20,594 nt of DNA from assembly GCA_905397405.1 (NCBI GenBank), contig CAJPVJ010000772.1:1-20594 (forward strand), written 5' to 3'. Shown here piece by piece: positions 1-9,243 of this stretch. The DNA comes from Oppiella nova. Taxonomy: Eukaryota; Arthropoda; Arachnida; Sarcoptiformes; Oppiidae. The notes under the pieces were generated by a model that saw only the letters and a list, made by a program, of their open reading frames with translations, ran no database searches and was not told the DNA's origin. The first letter of the stretch is position 1. Every line of letters begins with the position of its first letter. Both the position numbers and the translations under genes were made by a program.

Positions 1-1942
1 ATGCTTTCAATAAGCCAAAGGCTAAACCTAAACCAATATTTCTATACATAATTATCTATTACTACAGACTAATTGGCATCACATTTGGTGGACTAACATT
101 TAATGATCAAGGTATTCAATATAGCAGGTCTTTGGATATATTTGGCTATTTATGTACCATAGTCCATATTATCATGACAATATGGTCGTATATAAGATCA
201 TTTACGTCATATTACACAATTGTTATAAAGCAGACTGGTCATTTATTCATATATTATTCATGGATATGCTTTGGGTTTCTATGGGCAATTACTATTATCA
301 TAAATGTATTAGTCATACAATTTTATGGCTTTAAGGTGTTTGAAAAATTTTTCGGCCATAGAATTAAAGGTTTGTAACATTTTCCCAATACATTGCATGA
401 ATAACATTTACTTATAAAATCTAACATGTAAGCTAGATCATATGAACACTTGTTTGATAATAATAATCTATGGCTTACAATGCTCATGTAAGTTACCTTG
501 TAAGAATTTTATATTTTGTTATAAAGTTTAATGATTCATTAAATAACAAATTAACAAATGTTGTTATTTTATAACTAATATACAAAAATAAAACATAAAA
601 TTATAATAGTGTTTTTTAAATTAAAAGTAATTATAAATAAAAGTCATATTTAAACATGTTTTATGATCACTTGAGCAAATCTTTCCAAACTTATATAAAT
701 AACCTTATTTTAAATAATAAGTATAATACCTATAATATTAATTACAGTTTTACTATCTAAGCAAGCATTTATTTAAAAAAACAATAAATTAGTATTATAT
801 TTTTAAATTATATTCTAAACACTATGAAAATGATTACTTATTACAGGTACAGTAAATTGTAATTTCTAACATTTTTAACAATTTAAATTAAACCATTCAA
901 GATAATTTTATCCTAATAAATCACAATTGAATACAAGTTTGTAATATAATTTAATCATTTCAGATAAAATGACACTCTACCTTGCTGTCATATCTTGGTT
1001 TAGTCACATATTTGGCGGTTATATATTCCTCGGGTATCAAATGTATGCCTATGGGTGGACAAGTGTCGAGGACATAGCTCTAACAGCTGGTGACACCATA
1101 TTCAAACCACCCATACTATACATCATAAGCATAACTACCTGTGCCGTGTCGTTGGCGGTGTCACAAACTTTAAAGTCGTGGCAATTGACTATTGAAAGGG
1201 ATAAAAGGGCCCAGACTGTTTGTTATATTAGAAAGTCATTTGCAGATTTACGGAATAATATATACGTTATTGATGGAAAAATGATGCTGGTAAATTTTAA
1301 TTATAAATAATAGTAATAATAATAATTTATGGAGCTAATTTTAGTTTACAGTTCATTAATTATAATAATATATAATTGAATACTGAATATAAATTTTGTA
1401 AAATTTTTTAATTTACTTTTTTTCATTTATATCCTAATTTTTCATCTACCAGGCTCAAATAGTTGACACATTGACTACGATGATATTTATGATGCTAACA
1501 ATCTATATTGTAGTTGTGAGCCAGGGCATATACGAAATCAGTGTATTACGACGATTACTATTTGGAATATTGATCCAGGTGTTCATTAAACTAAACATTA
1601 GTTGCTTTGTAAATGGCCTGGTTTATGATGAGTCGGAAAAGTTGTTGTCGTGTATGGACTCCGTAGATATTACACGAATGAATACAAATGACCCGGGCTT
1701 TCGAGAAATACAGCTATTTATGACAATTAGTCGTAGTTTTAAGTGCGGTTTCACTATTGGAGGGATTATGCCTTTCAGAAAAACTACCTTGCTATCGGTA
1801 ATATTTAATTCTTTTGAAATGTTCAATGAAATAATAATTAATTTATTAACAGATTTACAGTTTTATACTGACATATAGTGTCATACTTTTCCAAACGGGA
1901 GCTTTTGATCAATTTGATAATAAAGGATCAAGCAACCATTAG
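1..1942 (+). CDS. Gustatory-receptor-like 7TM gene A (5' partial)
   Basis: A predicted plasma-membrane chemoreceptor, divergent from the other copies. Exons read 3-369 (open from the window edge, start codon lies upstream), 964-1289, 1453-1797 and 1853-1942. Splice sites are AG/GT and phases are 1, 0, 0, as in every other copy. Exon 1 carries the subfamily signature YYYRLIGITFGG and then two hydrophobic segments. Exon 2 has two more and ends in a basic, hydrophilic stretch with ERDKRAQ. Exon 3 ends GFTIGG..PFRKTTLLS. Exon 4 gives IYSFILTYSVILFQTG, the TY-x5-Q motif of GR TM7, and stops at 1940-1942. No break is visible in the 375 codons present. Intron 1 (594 bp) is much longer than in most copies. 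The position-1 ATG is out of frame and is not the start. The family call rests on the C-terminal motif and the last phase-0 intron; another insect-type 7TM chemoreceptor is the alternative. Confidence 0.72.
370..963 (+). other. Intron 1 of gene A, long and empty
   Basis: The donor follows the AAAG at 366-369 (GTTTGT) and the acceptor is TTTCAG at 958-963. The 594 bp between are about 80% A+T by eye. I see no coding segment, element termini or repeat in it. The equivalent intron is about 100 bp in C, F and I. Confidence 0.6.
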
Positions 1943-2670
1943 AATTGCTATTTTAAGGCTGATTTATAAAGCTTATAACAAACATTTAAATTGTAATTCT
2001 TCATTAAATATATGCATTTATTTTAACATACCTTTAAATACTGACGCAACCTGGTGCAATAGGACAGCCTGTTAAACATTATAGTATAATGTTTATACAA
2101 GTTGGTAATTTACATTAAACCTAGTACACTTTGTATTATATAATTATATGAGCGATAGAAAGTTGAAGTATGCTCTGCACTATTAATGAGTAATATTAAT
2201 AATAGTATTATTTAAATAGTTTGTATATTAAATTCAGTATACAAACATTTTAATGATAAAATTACATTAATAATATTTTTTAATTGAAAATCGTTTAAAA
2301 TAATATAATGTCAAATGTATATAATTTTTTTAAATTTTAACACAAATCCCTTTTTATGTTTACGCCGTTGTCTCCTATTATATGATTTTCCTTAACTTTG
2401 TCGGCTAATTGTGCCACTAATAGCTCGCATGCATAATACTATCTATTTATAATAGATCTAATTACTACTTTTTAATCATCAAGTTATAATCTACTTGCTA
2501 TTTATAATAGTAAGTATCTTGTTCATTCTAATAAATAACATTAATTTTAAATAAAATATTTGTATTTTTTGTAGCTTATATAAATTAATGGCAGACATGC
2601 GCTCATAATATACAGGATATACGTAATTATAACACATTTGAAGTCAAAAGGTTATGACTGGAGAGCAGAG
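1943..2670. other. AT-rich spacer downstream of gene A
   Basis: No gene is supported here. A short open stretch at 1878-2075 overlaps the last exon of A in another frame and looks like chance. Two near-perfect mini-palindromes share the core CTATTTATAATAG: 2441-2457 (ATCTATT/AATAGAT arms) and 2493-2515 (ACTT.CTATT/AATAG.AAGT arms). They may be small hairpins. The rest is low-complexity A+T. Confidence 0.5.
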
Positions 2671-2842
2671 GGTTTGAGACCAGTGTATTCCTTACACAGT
2701 CCGTTTTATACGTTACTAACCTTTGTACTCTAGTTAAACTTGTTTTCACACTCGACACATCTTTACTGATGTTTAAAATATTAAGTACAAAGGTTAGTAA
2801 CGTATAAAACGGACTGTGTAAGGAATATACTGGTCTCAAACC
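2671..2842. repeat. Foldback element, 59-bp arms
   Basis: Arms at 2671-2729 and 2784-2842 are reverse complements with a single mismatch that I can find, around a 54-bp loop. The ends read GGTTTGAGACCAG and CTGGTCTCAAACC. The near-perfect arms indicate recent insertion or active maintenance. A second CTGGTCTCAAA copy abuts the right end (2843-2853), so the true terminus may include a partial duplication. I could not define a target-site duplication, so the superfamily is unassigned. A non-autonomous DNA transposon (MITE) is the likeliest reading. Confidence 0.8.
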
Positions 2843-2950
2843 TGGTCTCAAATTGAGACAAGACTTTTAATATAAGCATAACCTCATTACATGACTATTG
2901 GGTGTAAACGTCTTACAGTTTATGTCATATAATATAATAATAGTTAATAC

Positions 2951-4008
2951 CTTTGTGTCGGACATAATTTTGAAGCCGATGTTACGGTTTACGTGGATCT
3001 CGTAGTCTTCGAAGTATTGGTTTTGGAGATATTTAGAAACAAAACCACAAACCCTTACCTCTTGATTGCCATCTGTAAACCGGTCGTCCATTACACTTAA
3101 GATGTGTTGACACATTTTTCTGCACTTTATTATTCAATTCGTTTCGTAAATATTTTGGAGAATCGTTTGTCAAATCAAGTTTTGGTTGATATCAAAGTTT
3201 CCAAAAGTCACCTTAAAATCAATGTTATCATTTTAATAATTCACAAACATTTACTTAAGTTCATAGACTTTCTATTACATTAATAAGATTTATGCTAATA
3301 TTCACATTAAATTAACAGTTAACAACATGCTATATTTAATGCGATGATCATTTATGGTCAACGGGTCTCATACAGTGCTCTGAATCTGATTGCTGACATA
3401 CATTGTATACCTTTTTTGATGTGTTTTGACGTGAAGTTAAATAACATACGAGAAGTGCGTCTAACGTTAAATTGCTTAAACAATTTATTATTAATTATTG
3501 ATACACTTTTCAAATCATTTTTGTTTTGGAGAGTAAAACTTTAGTAACAAAACCTTTTGTTTGAATTTAGTAAACATTTTAGAAATTGTTAATAAAATTA
3601 AAAAACAGTTACTTAGGAAATATAAAAATAAATGAAATGTGAGAATAAGAGGGAAAAGTATTGGTAAGGAATACCTGTTTGACAGTTGCTTTCAAATATA
3701 GATGTATTGACAGCCGGATTGAACTTAACATTCAATGACTTAAGGGTTTGTTTCGTGAAGTATTTGCTGCGAATGAGAGACACATCGGACTCAACACTGA
3801 TTTCTGTAAACAAAACATTCAATTAATTGCAATTAAATTGATATATATTTTATAATTCACTCAATACTTACCGCGCATATGGCTGTCATCTCTTATGTCT
3901 TCACTGAATTGCTTTTTAATGAGAGTTGAGATCAAAGTTTGCAAAATTTTTTATGTAAACATTGGTGAAGAGAGTCACGTGTTTGGGGAACACCTCTGTC
4001 GCAGCCAT
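2951..4008 (-). other. Possible minus-strand spliced gene or relic, unidentified
   Basis: Several minus-strand stretches look exon-like. The segment 3803-3675 is open (43 codons), flanked by TTTACAG and by a GTATTC donor. The segment from about 3545 to 3411 is open and ends at a GTATAC donor. The segment 3115-2951 is open and ends at GTATTAAC. An ATG in fair context lies at 4008-4006, and a good donor (GTAAGT) follows 3872. I could not join these in one consistent reading frame: the ATG frame stops before the 3872 donor, and the phase into the 3545 segment does not fit. I recognise no domain. It could be a decayed gene, a fast-evolving gene with missed exons, or chance. Confidence 0.22.
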
Positions 4009-4233
4009 CGCTGAACTCAACTCAATTATTACCACAAAAAGAGATAATTTATTTGAATTTCAATGAAATGATTGCTTTAAACATGAAAACAATTGTTTAA
4101 TAATATCTGCATTTTATTTTCAAATCAATTGTTAATTACTATAACAAAAAACAAATTTAAACAAAAAATTGTCTTAAGACTTATTTGTTTCAATATTTAT
4201 TGATTATCAGTGAAAAGGAGTTATAAATAAAAT

Positions 4234-4285
4234 AAAGATAATTGCCTAACGTTTTCGGTCAACACTGTGACCATCATCGGGGCTA
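4234..4285 (-). repeat. Short retroelement-like 3' fragment
   Basis: On the minus strand this reads CCGATGATGGTCACAGTG followed by TTGACCGAAAACGTTAGG. A similar GATGATGGTC...GACCGAAAACG string is often found near the end of reverse-transcriptase reading frames of non-LTR or Penelope-like elements in invertebrates. That is recalled family knowledge and was not searched. No reverse-transcriptase coding is visible nearby, so at most this is a small remnant. Confidence 0.25.
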
Positions 4286-4493
4286 AGATGTTAATAGAGA
4301 TAATTGATATGATTAAGTCTTATAAGAGGTAGGGCTGAAAGTGTTTACATTATTTGCATCCTTTGGTTGGGTTCACAGAAATCGAGTCCCATTTGATCCC
4401 AATTTGAGATAATTAACTGTAATAAGTATTGTGATTATAAATATCCTTATACTGTATATTTGAGATGAATATTATATTATAATTAAGACATAC

Positions 4494-4547
4494 CTGTTCT
4501 GTGAGCTCACAGTCAGTCGTCAACTGCCGGATATAATCTTCACTCAT
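4494..4547 (-). other. Candidate minus-strand first exon, 18 codons
   Basis: Reading from 4547 downwards gives ATG and an 18-codon open segment (MSEDYIRQLTTDCELTEQ) that ends in CAG followed by a GTATGT donor. It has balanced coding-like composition unlike the A+T background. No downstream acceptor can be assigned with confidence. It may belong with the minus-strand stretches at 2951-4008, or may be chance. Confidence 0.18.
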
Positions 4548-4679
4548 ATGAGTGACAAAAAAGATGAAATTCTATTGAATGTATGAAAAGTGAGACGTGA
4601 ATGGGATTGTAAAGCTGTATTGGATCCAAATGTTTGTAGTAATAGATAGCACTGGCTATGGCTTGGGCTTTAAAATCCT

Positions 4680-5059
4680 CAATCGTTCCTTGCAAGTGTT
4701 AATTAAACTGGATTATACTCGTATTATATAGTATAATAGGACTGTCCAGGTCCGGTAATCTAGCGGAATGTCTTTGGTGTCCAAATCGGTGATTATATCG
4801 GTCGACGCGCTATAAAAACTCTACTTTTTGCTGTGAAATACACTCATTCATAGTATTGAAACTCTGACTCGTATAGCATGAGTAGTTTAATAGGTTTTTA
4901 TAGCAAAAATTTATAGGCTGTCGACCGATATAATCACAGATTTGGACACCAAGGACATTCCGCTAGATTACCGGACCTGGGAACTCCTATTATACCATAC
5001 GAGTATAATCCAGTTTAATTTATTTAATTACCTGAATAACACTTGCAAGGAACGCATTG
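4680..5059. repeat. Large foldback element, about 137/149-bp arms
   Basis: The left arm is 4680-4816 and the right arm 4911-5059, with about 94 bp between. The ends read CAATCGTTCCTTGCAAGTG and, inverted, CAATGCGTTCCTTGCAAG. Inner blocks match too: AAACTGGATTATACTCGTAT, GGTCCGGTAATCTAGCGGAA and GATTATATCGGTCGAC. The arms differ by a few substitutions and small indels, including about 15 extra bases near the right end. No transposase is present. This is a non-autonomous foldback or MITE-like element. It begins directly beside the exon-like minus-strand stretch at about 4600-4680. The target-site duplication is not clear. Confidence 0.82.
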
Positions 5060-5304
5060 TTAGTTAAAAATATTCAGTATGATTGAATATTGAATAAATA
5101 AATATTTACTAGCAAAATATAATTTAATTTATATTCATGTTTTTTGTTATAAATAAAATCGATAAATCTTATTATTTACATTTAACAAACAAAATAATTA
5201 AATTTATTTTATCATATGATTAGATTTTAGATTTATATGAATACACACGCCAGTTATTACATTATAGACTATAATTTATAGTGCTTAATTAATATACCTA
5301 CAAT

Positions 5305-7079
5305 ATGAATAAAATTCACACCATACAATCTCATTTTGACCCTGGACCAAGAAACAAATTCCTGTTTATGTTAATAACATTTTATCGGTCGACTGGCGTA
5401 ACGTTTGGCGGCATTGATATTAACAACGAAAATGGTTTAATATATAATAGGTACATGGACATCTACGGTAAAGGTTACTTGGTGGGCCATACATTGGCCA
5501 ATGCATTTTCAATGTACCTTGCTGCCACCACAGATAGATTTAATCAAATCAGTCAATACGTGTTTATACATCAGATAATCCTATTTTGTTATTTCGTGAT
5601 CTCTGTCCAAGTATTCCTTAACGTGTGGTTCATTGTATTCAACGGGTATGAAATGTGCGAGATCATATTTAAGTACAAACTTAAAGGTAATTAATTTGTG
5701 AATGCTAAATGTTTTTTATTTGTACAATAATTAACAAAAAAATTTGATTATTTAAATTAAATACAGTATTAATATAATACTATATAATTATTTAGTTTTG
5801 CTAATTTGTAAGGTTTATTCAATAAGTAAGTACAGTACGTATTTAGTGGGGAGGGGGTCAGCCAATTAATTCGTACACAATGGTAATGTTTATGTGCGAG
5901 ACGATTAAGTAGGGGAGTGCGTCTATTTTTCAACATACTGTATATTTGTGCACTTTCTCATTGAATGACTTAATAATACATATTTTCTCGATAGACAAAA
6001 TAGTTATCCGGGTGTGTGCAGTATCGTGGATATTGCATTTGGTTATACCTATAGCGATGTTTGTGTTACAGTGTTATAAGCTGTCAAATAAGACCTTTCT
6101 TAATATTTACTCAATTATTGTGGACACCTCATTTAAAACGGAATTTGTTTGGATATACTTTTGGCTCCAATGGACAATAGCTCTATGCGTAAGGGAACGC
6201 ATAACGGAGTGGCGATTGATGTTAAAAAATGATAAAAGGGCCCAGACTATTTATAATGTATGAAAGGTCTACATCGAAATCAGAGATATCATCGCCAGAA
6301 TTGATAACAAGTCTAAATGGGTTTGTCATTTTAATTGATAACTATTTAATCATTTAAGTAATGTATTTAAATGTACATAATTACCCTAGTTATTAATATA
6401 CTAAGTAATAATTTATTTTTTATGATTTTTATGAATTATAAACTTATTGTTATGACTGTTCCAATAGTTATTTTGGCTACTTAATTTATTTATTTACAAT
6501 ATCTACTTTTGTGTTACTATATTAAAATTTTAAAATTTACATTGCTAAATTAGAACCAAATGGTGTCCACATTATCGGCCATGGTGTTTGTAATGCTGCA
6601 GCTTTATATACTGACCACGAGCAAAAAGGTCCAGGAGGTATCTGAGGTGGGGAGCATTTTAATGTTTTTCATGGCACAGGCGTTGATACAACTGAACGCC
6701 AACTGTATTATCAATGGTTGGACTTACGATGAGTCGGAGAAACTGTTGAAAACATTGGACTCAATAAACGTATTGAATGCCAGACCAGAGGACCCGGAGT
6801 TCAGGGAAGTCGTGCTCTTCAGGTCAATGATCAGGGACTCAAAGATTGGGTTTACTATCGGAGGGCTAATGCCGTTGAGAAAGGCTACGCTATTGTCCGT
6901 ATGTTTTGTTAACAAAAATAAATTTTATATAACTTTTATAATTTAAAAAATTGTGTTTTTATTATTTCTTTGTGCATTAGATATATGGATTTATTTTGAC
7001 ATATTTTGTAATATTGACTCAAACTGGGGCTGTGGGACAGGTAGCTGAACATCATAATGCAAATAATGCTAATATGTGA
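5305..7079 (+). pseudogene. Gustatory-receptor-like gene B with one in-frame stop
   Basis: Exons are 5305-5686, 5995-6320, 6554-6898 and 6981-7079, with the array's standard phases 1, 0, 0 and AG/GT sites (donors GTAATT, GTTTGT, GTATGT). The total is 384 codons, the same length as C and I. The only break found is TGA at 6261-6263, codon 217, where C has CGT and F and I also have CGT (arginine of the loop after TM4). A single CGA-to-TGA change would explain it. Everything downstream stays open and family-like, including GFTIGGLMPLRKATLLS and the TM7 motif TYFVILTQTG, so the loss is recent, is polymorphic, or is a sequencing error. The start ATG at 5305 aligns with that of C. Intron 1 (308 bp) is longer than in C. 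Confidence 0.75.
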
Positions 7080-7461
7080 ATGATCATTTTTTAAGAAAAA
7101 TTTATTAATAATACAATAACATGTTATTTAGACTTTTAATCTACGGTAAATGTATTATAGTTTACATTAATACAAAATTAATGTCAAAATATTATTAAAG
7201 CAAATAATTAAAATAAAGTTGCACTCAGTAGTACAAACAAATAAATAATTTAATTAATTTTAGTAATATCTTGATTTAAAATAAATATATATAAAAATAA
7301 ATTGACATTTTGTTGATTATGAGAATAAACAATATGCAAATGAAATATATTGATTATACAAATTACATTTAAATATTGTATTGTAAATATAATAAACATT
7401 TATTTTCGTAAAACTCACATGATTTATTTGTCGGAAAAAATTATATTTTTTATTTGGAAAT
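7080..7461. other. B-C spacer, upstream region of gene C
   Basis: A 382-bp AT-rich spacer that is conserved upstream of F (11684-12023) and I (17799-18172). Shared blocks include ACAATAACATGTTATT, ATTAATGTCAAAATATTATT and CATGATTTATTTGT shortly before the ATG. Because the three copies belong to recent duplicates, this similarity alone does not prove regulation, but any promoter of C, F and I must lie here. No TATA box can be singled out in such A+T-rich sequence. Confidence 0.45.
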
Positions 7462-9243
7462 ATGACTAAAATTCGAGATTTAAAATCATCATTATTACCA
7501 GGGTCAAAGAATAAAGGATTATTTATGTTACTAACATTTTATCGCTTTACGGGCCTTACATTTAGCGGCGTTGATATCAATAATGAAAATGCTTTAATAT
7601 ACAACAGGACCTGGGACCTTGTTGGTAAAGGTTTCATGGTGTTTCATGTATTTGCTAATGTATTCTCAATGTACCTTGCTGCAACTACCGATCGTTTTAG
7701 CCATATAAGTCATTATGTGTTTATTCACAAAATAATCTTATTTTGCTATTCCGTGATCTCGTGGCAAGTATTTATAAACTTATGGTTCTTGCAATTTCAT
7801 GGATTTGAAATGTTCAAGATCATATTCACGTACAAACTTAAAGGTATTAAAATTATAGCCTAATAAACCTAATAATTAAATATATTATATTTAACAAATT
7901 ATTCAAAAATTAAATAACTATTCACACACTTTGTTTACTTAATAGATAAGAAAGTTATCTGGGTTTGTATAATGTTGTGGGTATTACACTTGATTGTACC
8001 TCAAATAATGTTGGTAATTCAAGTGTACGGACTGGACAATAAGACCTTTCTCAATATTTACTCAATACTGGTGGACACGTCGTTTAAAACGGTATTCATT
8101 TGGACACACTTTTGGCTGCAATGGATAGTCGCTCTATCCGTAAGGGAAAGGCTTAGGGACTGGCGATTGACGCTGGAAAGGGATAAGAGGGCTCCGATTA
8201 TGTATATGATCCGTAGGGCCTACATTGAGACCAGGGAAATCATTACAGACATTGATAATAAGTCTAAATTGGTGGGTGATTTTAAATTCGCATTTATTTT
8301 ATAATATAAATTTCATACAATATCATTTTATTTCATTTGATATATTTTTATTTCAATGGATTATAGATTTAATATATATAATTTTTATTAGACTAAAGAT
8401 TAGCTAATAGTAATTTACTTGATAGTAACATATTTTCCCACAATTATATAAATACAGTGTATAAGTTTTTTCAATTATTACTATATATCTCTAAAGTTTA
8501 TACGATAGGCGCTCATTGGGATAGTCGATATTAATCGAAACCTGTGCTTTTCAATCATATACTACTTGCTAAAGGTATCGATATCGACTATCTATACTTT
8601 CCACAATGATGCCCTATCGTATAAACTTAAGAGATATATTATATAACTTACATGTTTAATCTATTTTAGTTATTATTATATAAATGGGATTTTTGTAGCA
8701 AGTCTGGCAGCCAGGTTTTCATATATTATCTCGCTATTTCAGAACCAAATGATGTCTACCCTATCAGCCATGGTGTTTATTATGTTTCAGCTTTATATAC
8801 TGGTGGCTGCTAGCATGCCACAGGACATGTCCGTAATTCGGGGCATTTTACTATACTTTATGCTCCAGGCGTTCATCCAACTCAATGCCAACTGTATTAT
8901 CAATGGTTGGACTTATGATGAGTCGGAAAAACTGTTGAAAACATTGGACTCCATAAACGTATTGAATGCCAGACCAGAGGACCCGGAGTTCAGGGAAGCC
9001 ATGCTTTTCATGTCTATGAACAAGGAGTCTAAGATCGGGTTCACTATCGGAGGGCTAATGCCGTTGAGAAGGACTACTCTATTGTCTGTATGTTTTGTGA
9101 ATAATCTTAATTAATCAGGTATATTTTAAAATATTTTTTGCTAGATTTATGGCTTTATCTTAACCTACTTTGTGATACTGACGCAAACTGGTGCCGTGGG
9201 ACAGGTAGGTGGTCATCATAATGCAACTAGGACTGACTCGTAA
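7462..9243 (+). CDS. Gustatory-receptor-like 7TM gene C (intact)
   Basis: Exons 7462-7843, 7946-8271, 8743-9087 and 9145-9243 give 383 residues with no break. By hydrophobicity, membrane segments lie near residues 52-76, 84-110, 131-156, 164-193, 241-261, 264-285 and 347-368. A basic loop (about 194-236, with SVRERLRDW and ERDKRAP) lies after segment 4, and an acidic hydrophilic loop (286-330) precedes TM7. The TM7 motif TYFVILTQ is at 358-365, after a phase-0 intron, as in arthropod gustatory receptors. The tail HHNATRTDS has an N-glycosylation sequon, which suits an extracellular C terminus. The ATG at 7462 is conserved in I. Intron 2 (471 bp) carries one element and the remnant of another. 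The ligand is unknown. This is the best reference copy of the array. Confidence 0.8.
8488..8634. mobile_element. 147-bp MITE-like element in intron 2 of C
   Basis: The termini TCTCTAAAGTTTATACGATA and, inverted, TCTCTTAAGTTTATACGATA match over about 22 bp with one mismatch. The inner part also pairs (GATAGTCGATAT with ATATCGACTATC). F and I lack it at the same site, where F reads ACTATATATAACTT, so there is an empty site for comparison. The target is a TA-run, so the exact target-site duplication (TA or longer) cannot be fixed. No coding capacity. Confidence 0.8.
8701..8727. mobile_element. Solo terminus of the F-type intron element
   Basis: GTCTGGCAGCCAGG followed by TTTTCATATATT matches the right terminus of the element at 13338-13527 in gene F, at the same place in intron 2. 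The left terminus and body are missing in C. I lacks both. C and F therefore share the insertion, and C later lost most of it. Confidence 0.65.

Noticed and set aside
2441-2515. Two mini-palindromes as regulatory operators
   Set aside because: Short A+T palindromes are expected often at this base composition. The shared 13-base core is only a mild curiosity.
3344-3544. 66-codon + strand open frame
   Set aside because: It is the reverse of a stretch that reads more like coding on the minus strand. No splice or family context on the + strand.
5821-5940. G-rich patch (GTGGGGAGGGGGTC) in intron 1 of B as an inserted element or regulatory site
   Set aside because: No convincing termini, repeat or known motif. 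It only shows that this intron is longer than in C.
6724-6915. Minus-strand open frame of 63 codons, repeated at 17444-17635, with related minus-strand frames in A and G
   Set aside because: It lies antisense to exon 3 and recurs only because the sense strand is conserved. There is no independent start context or codon signal.
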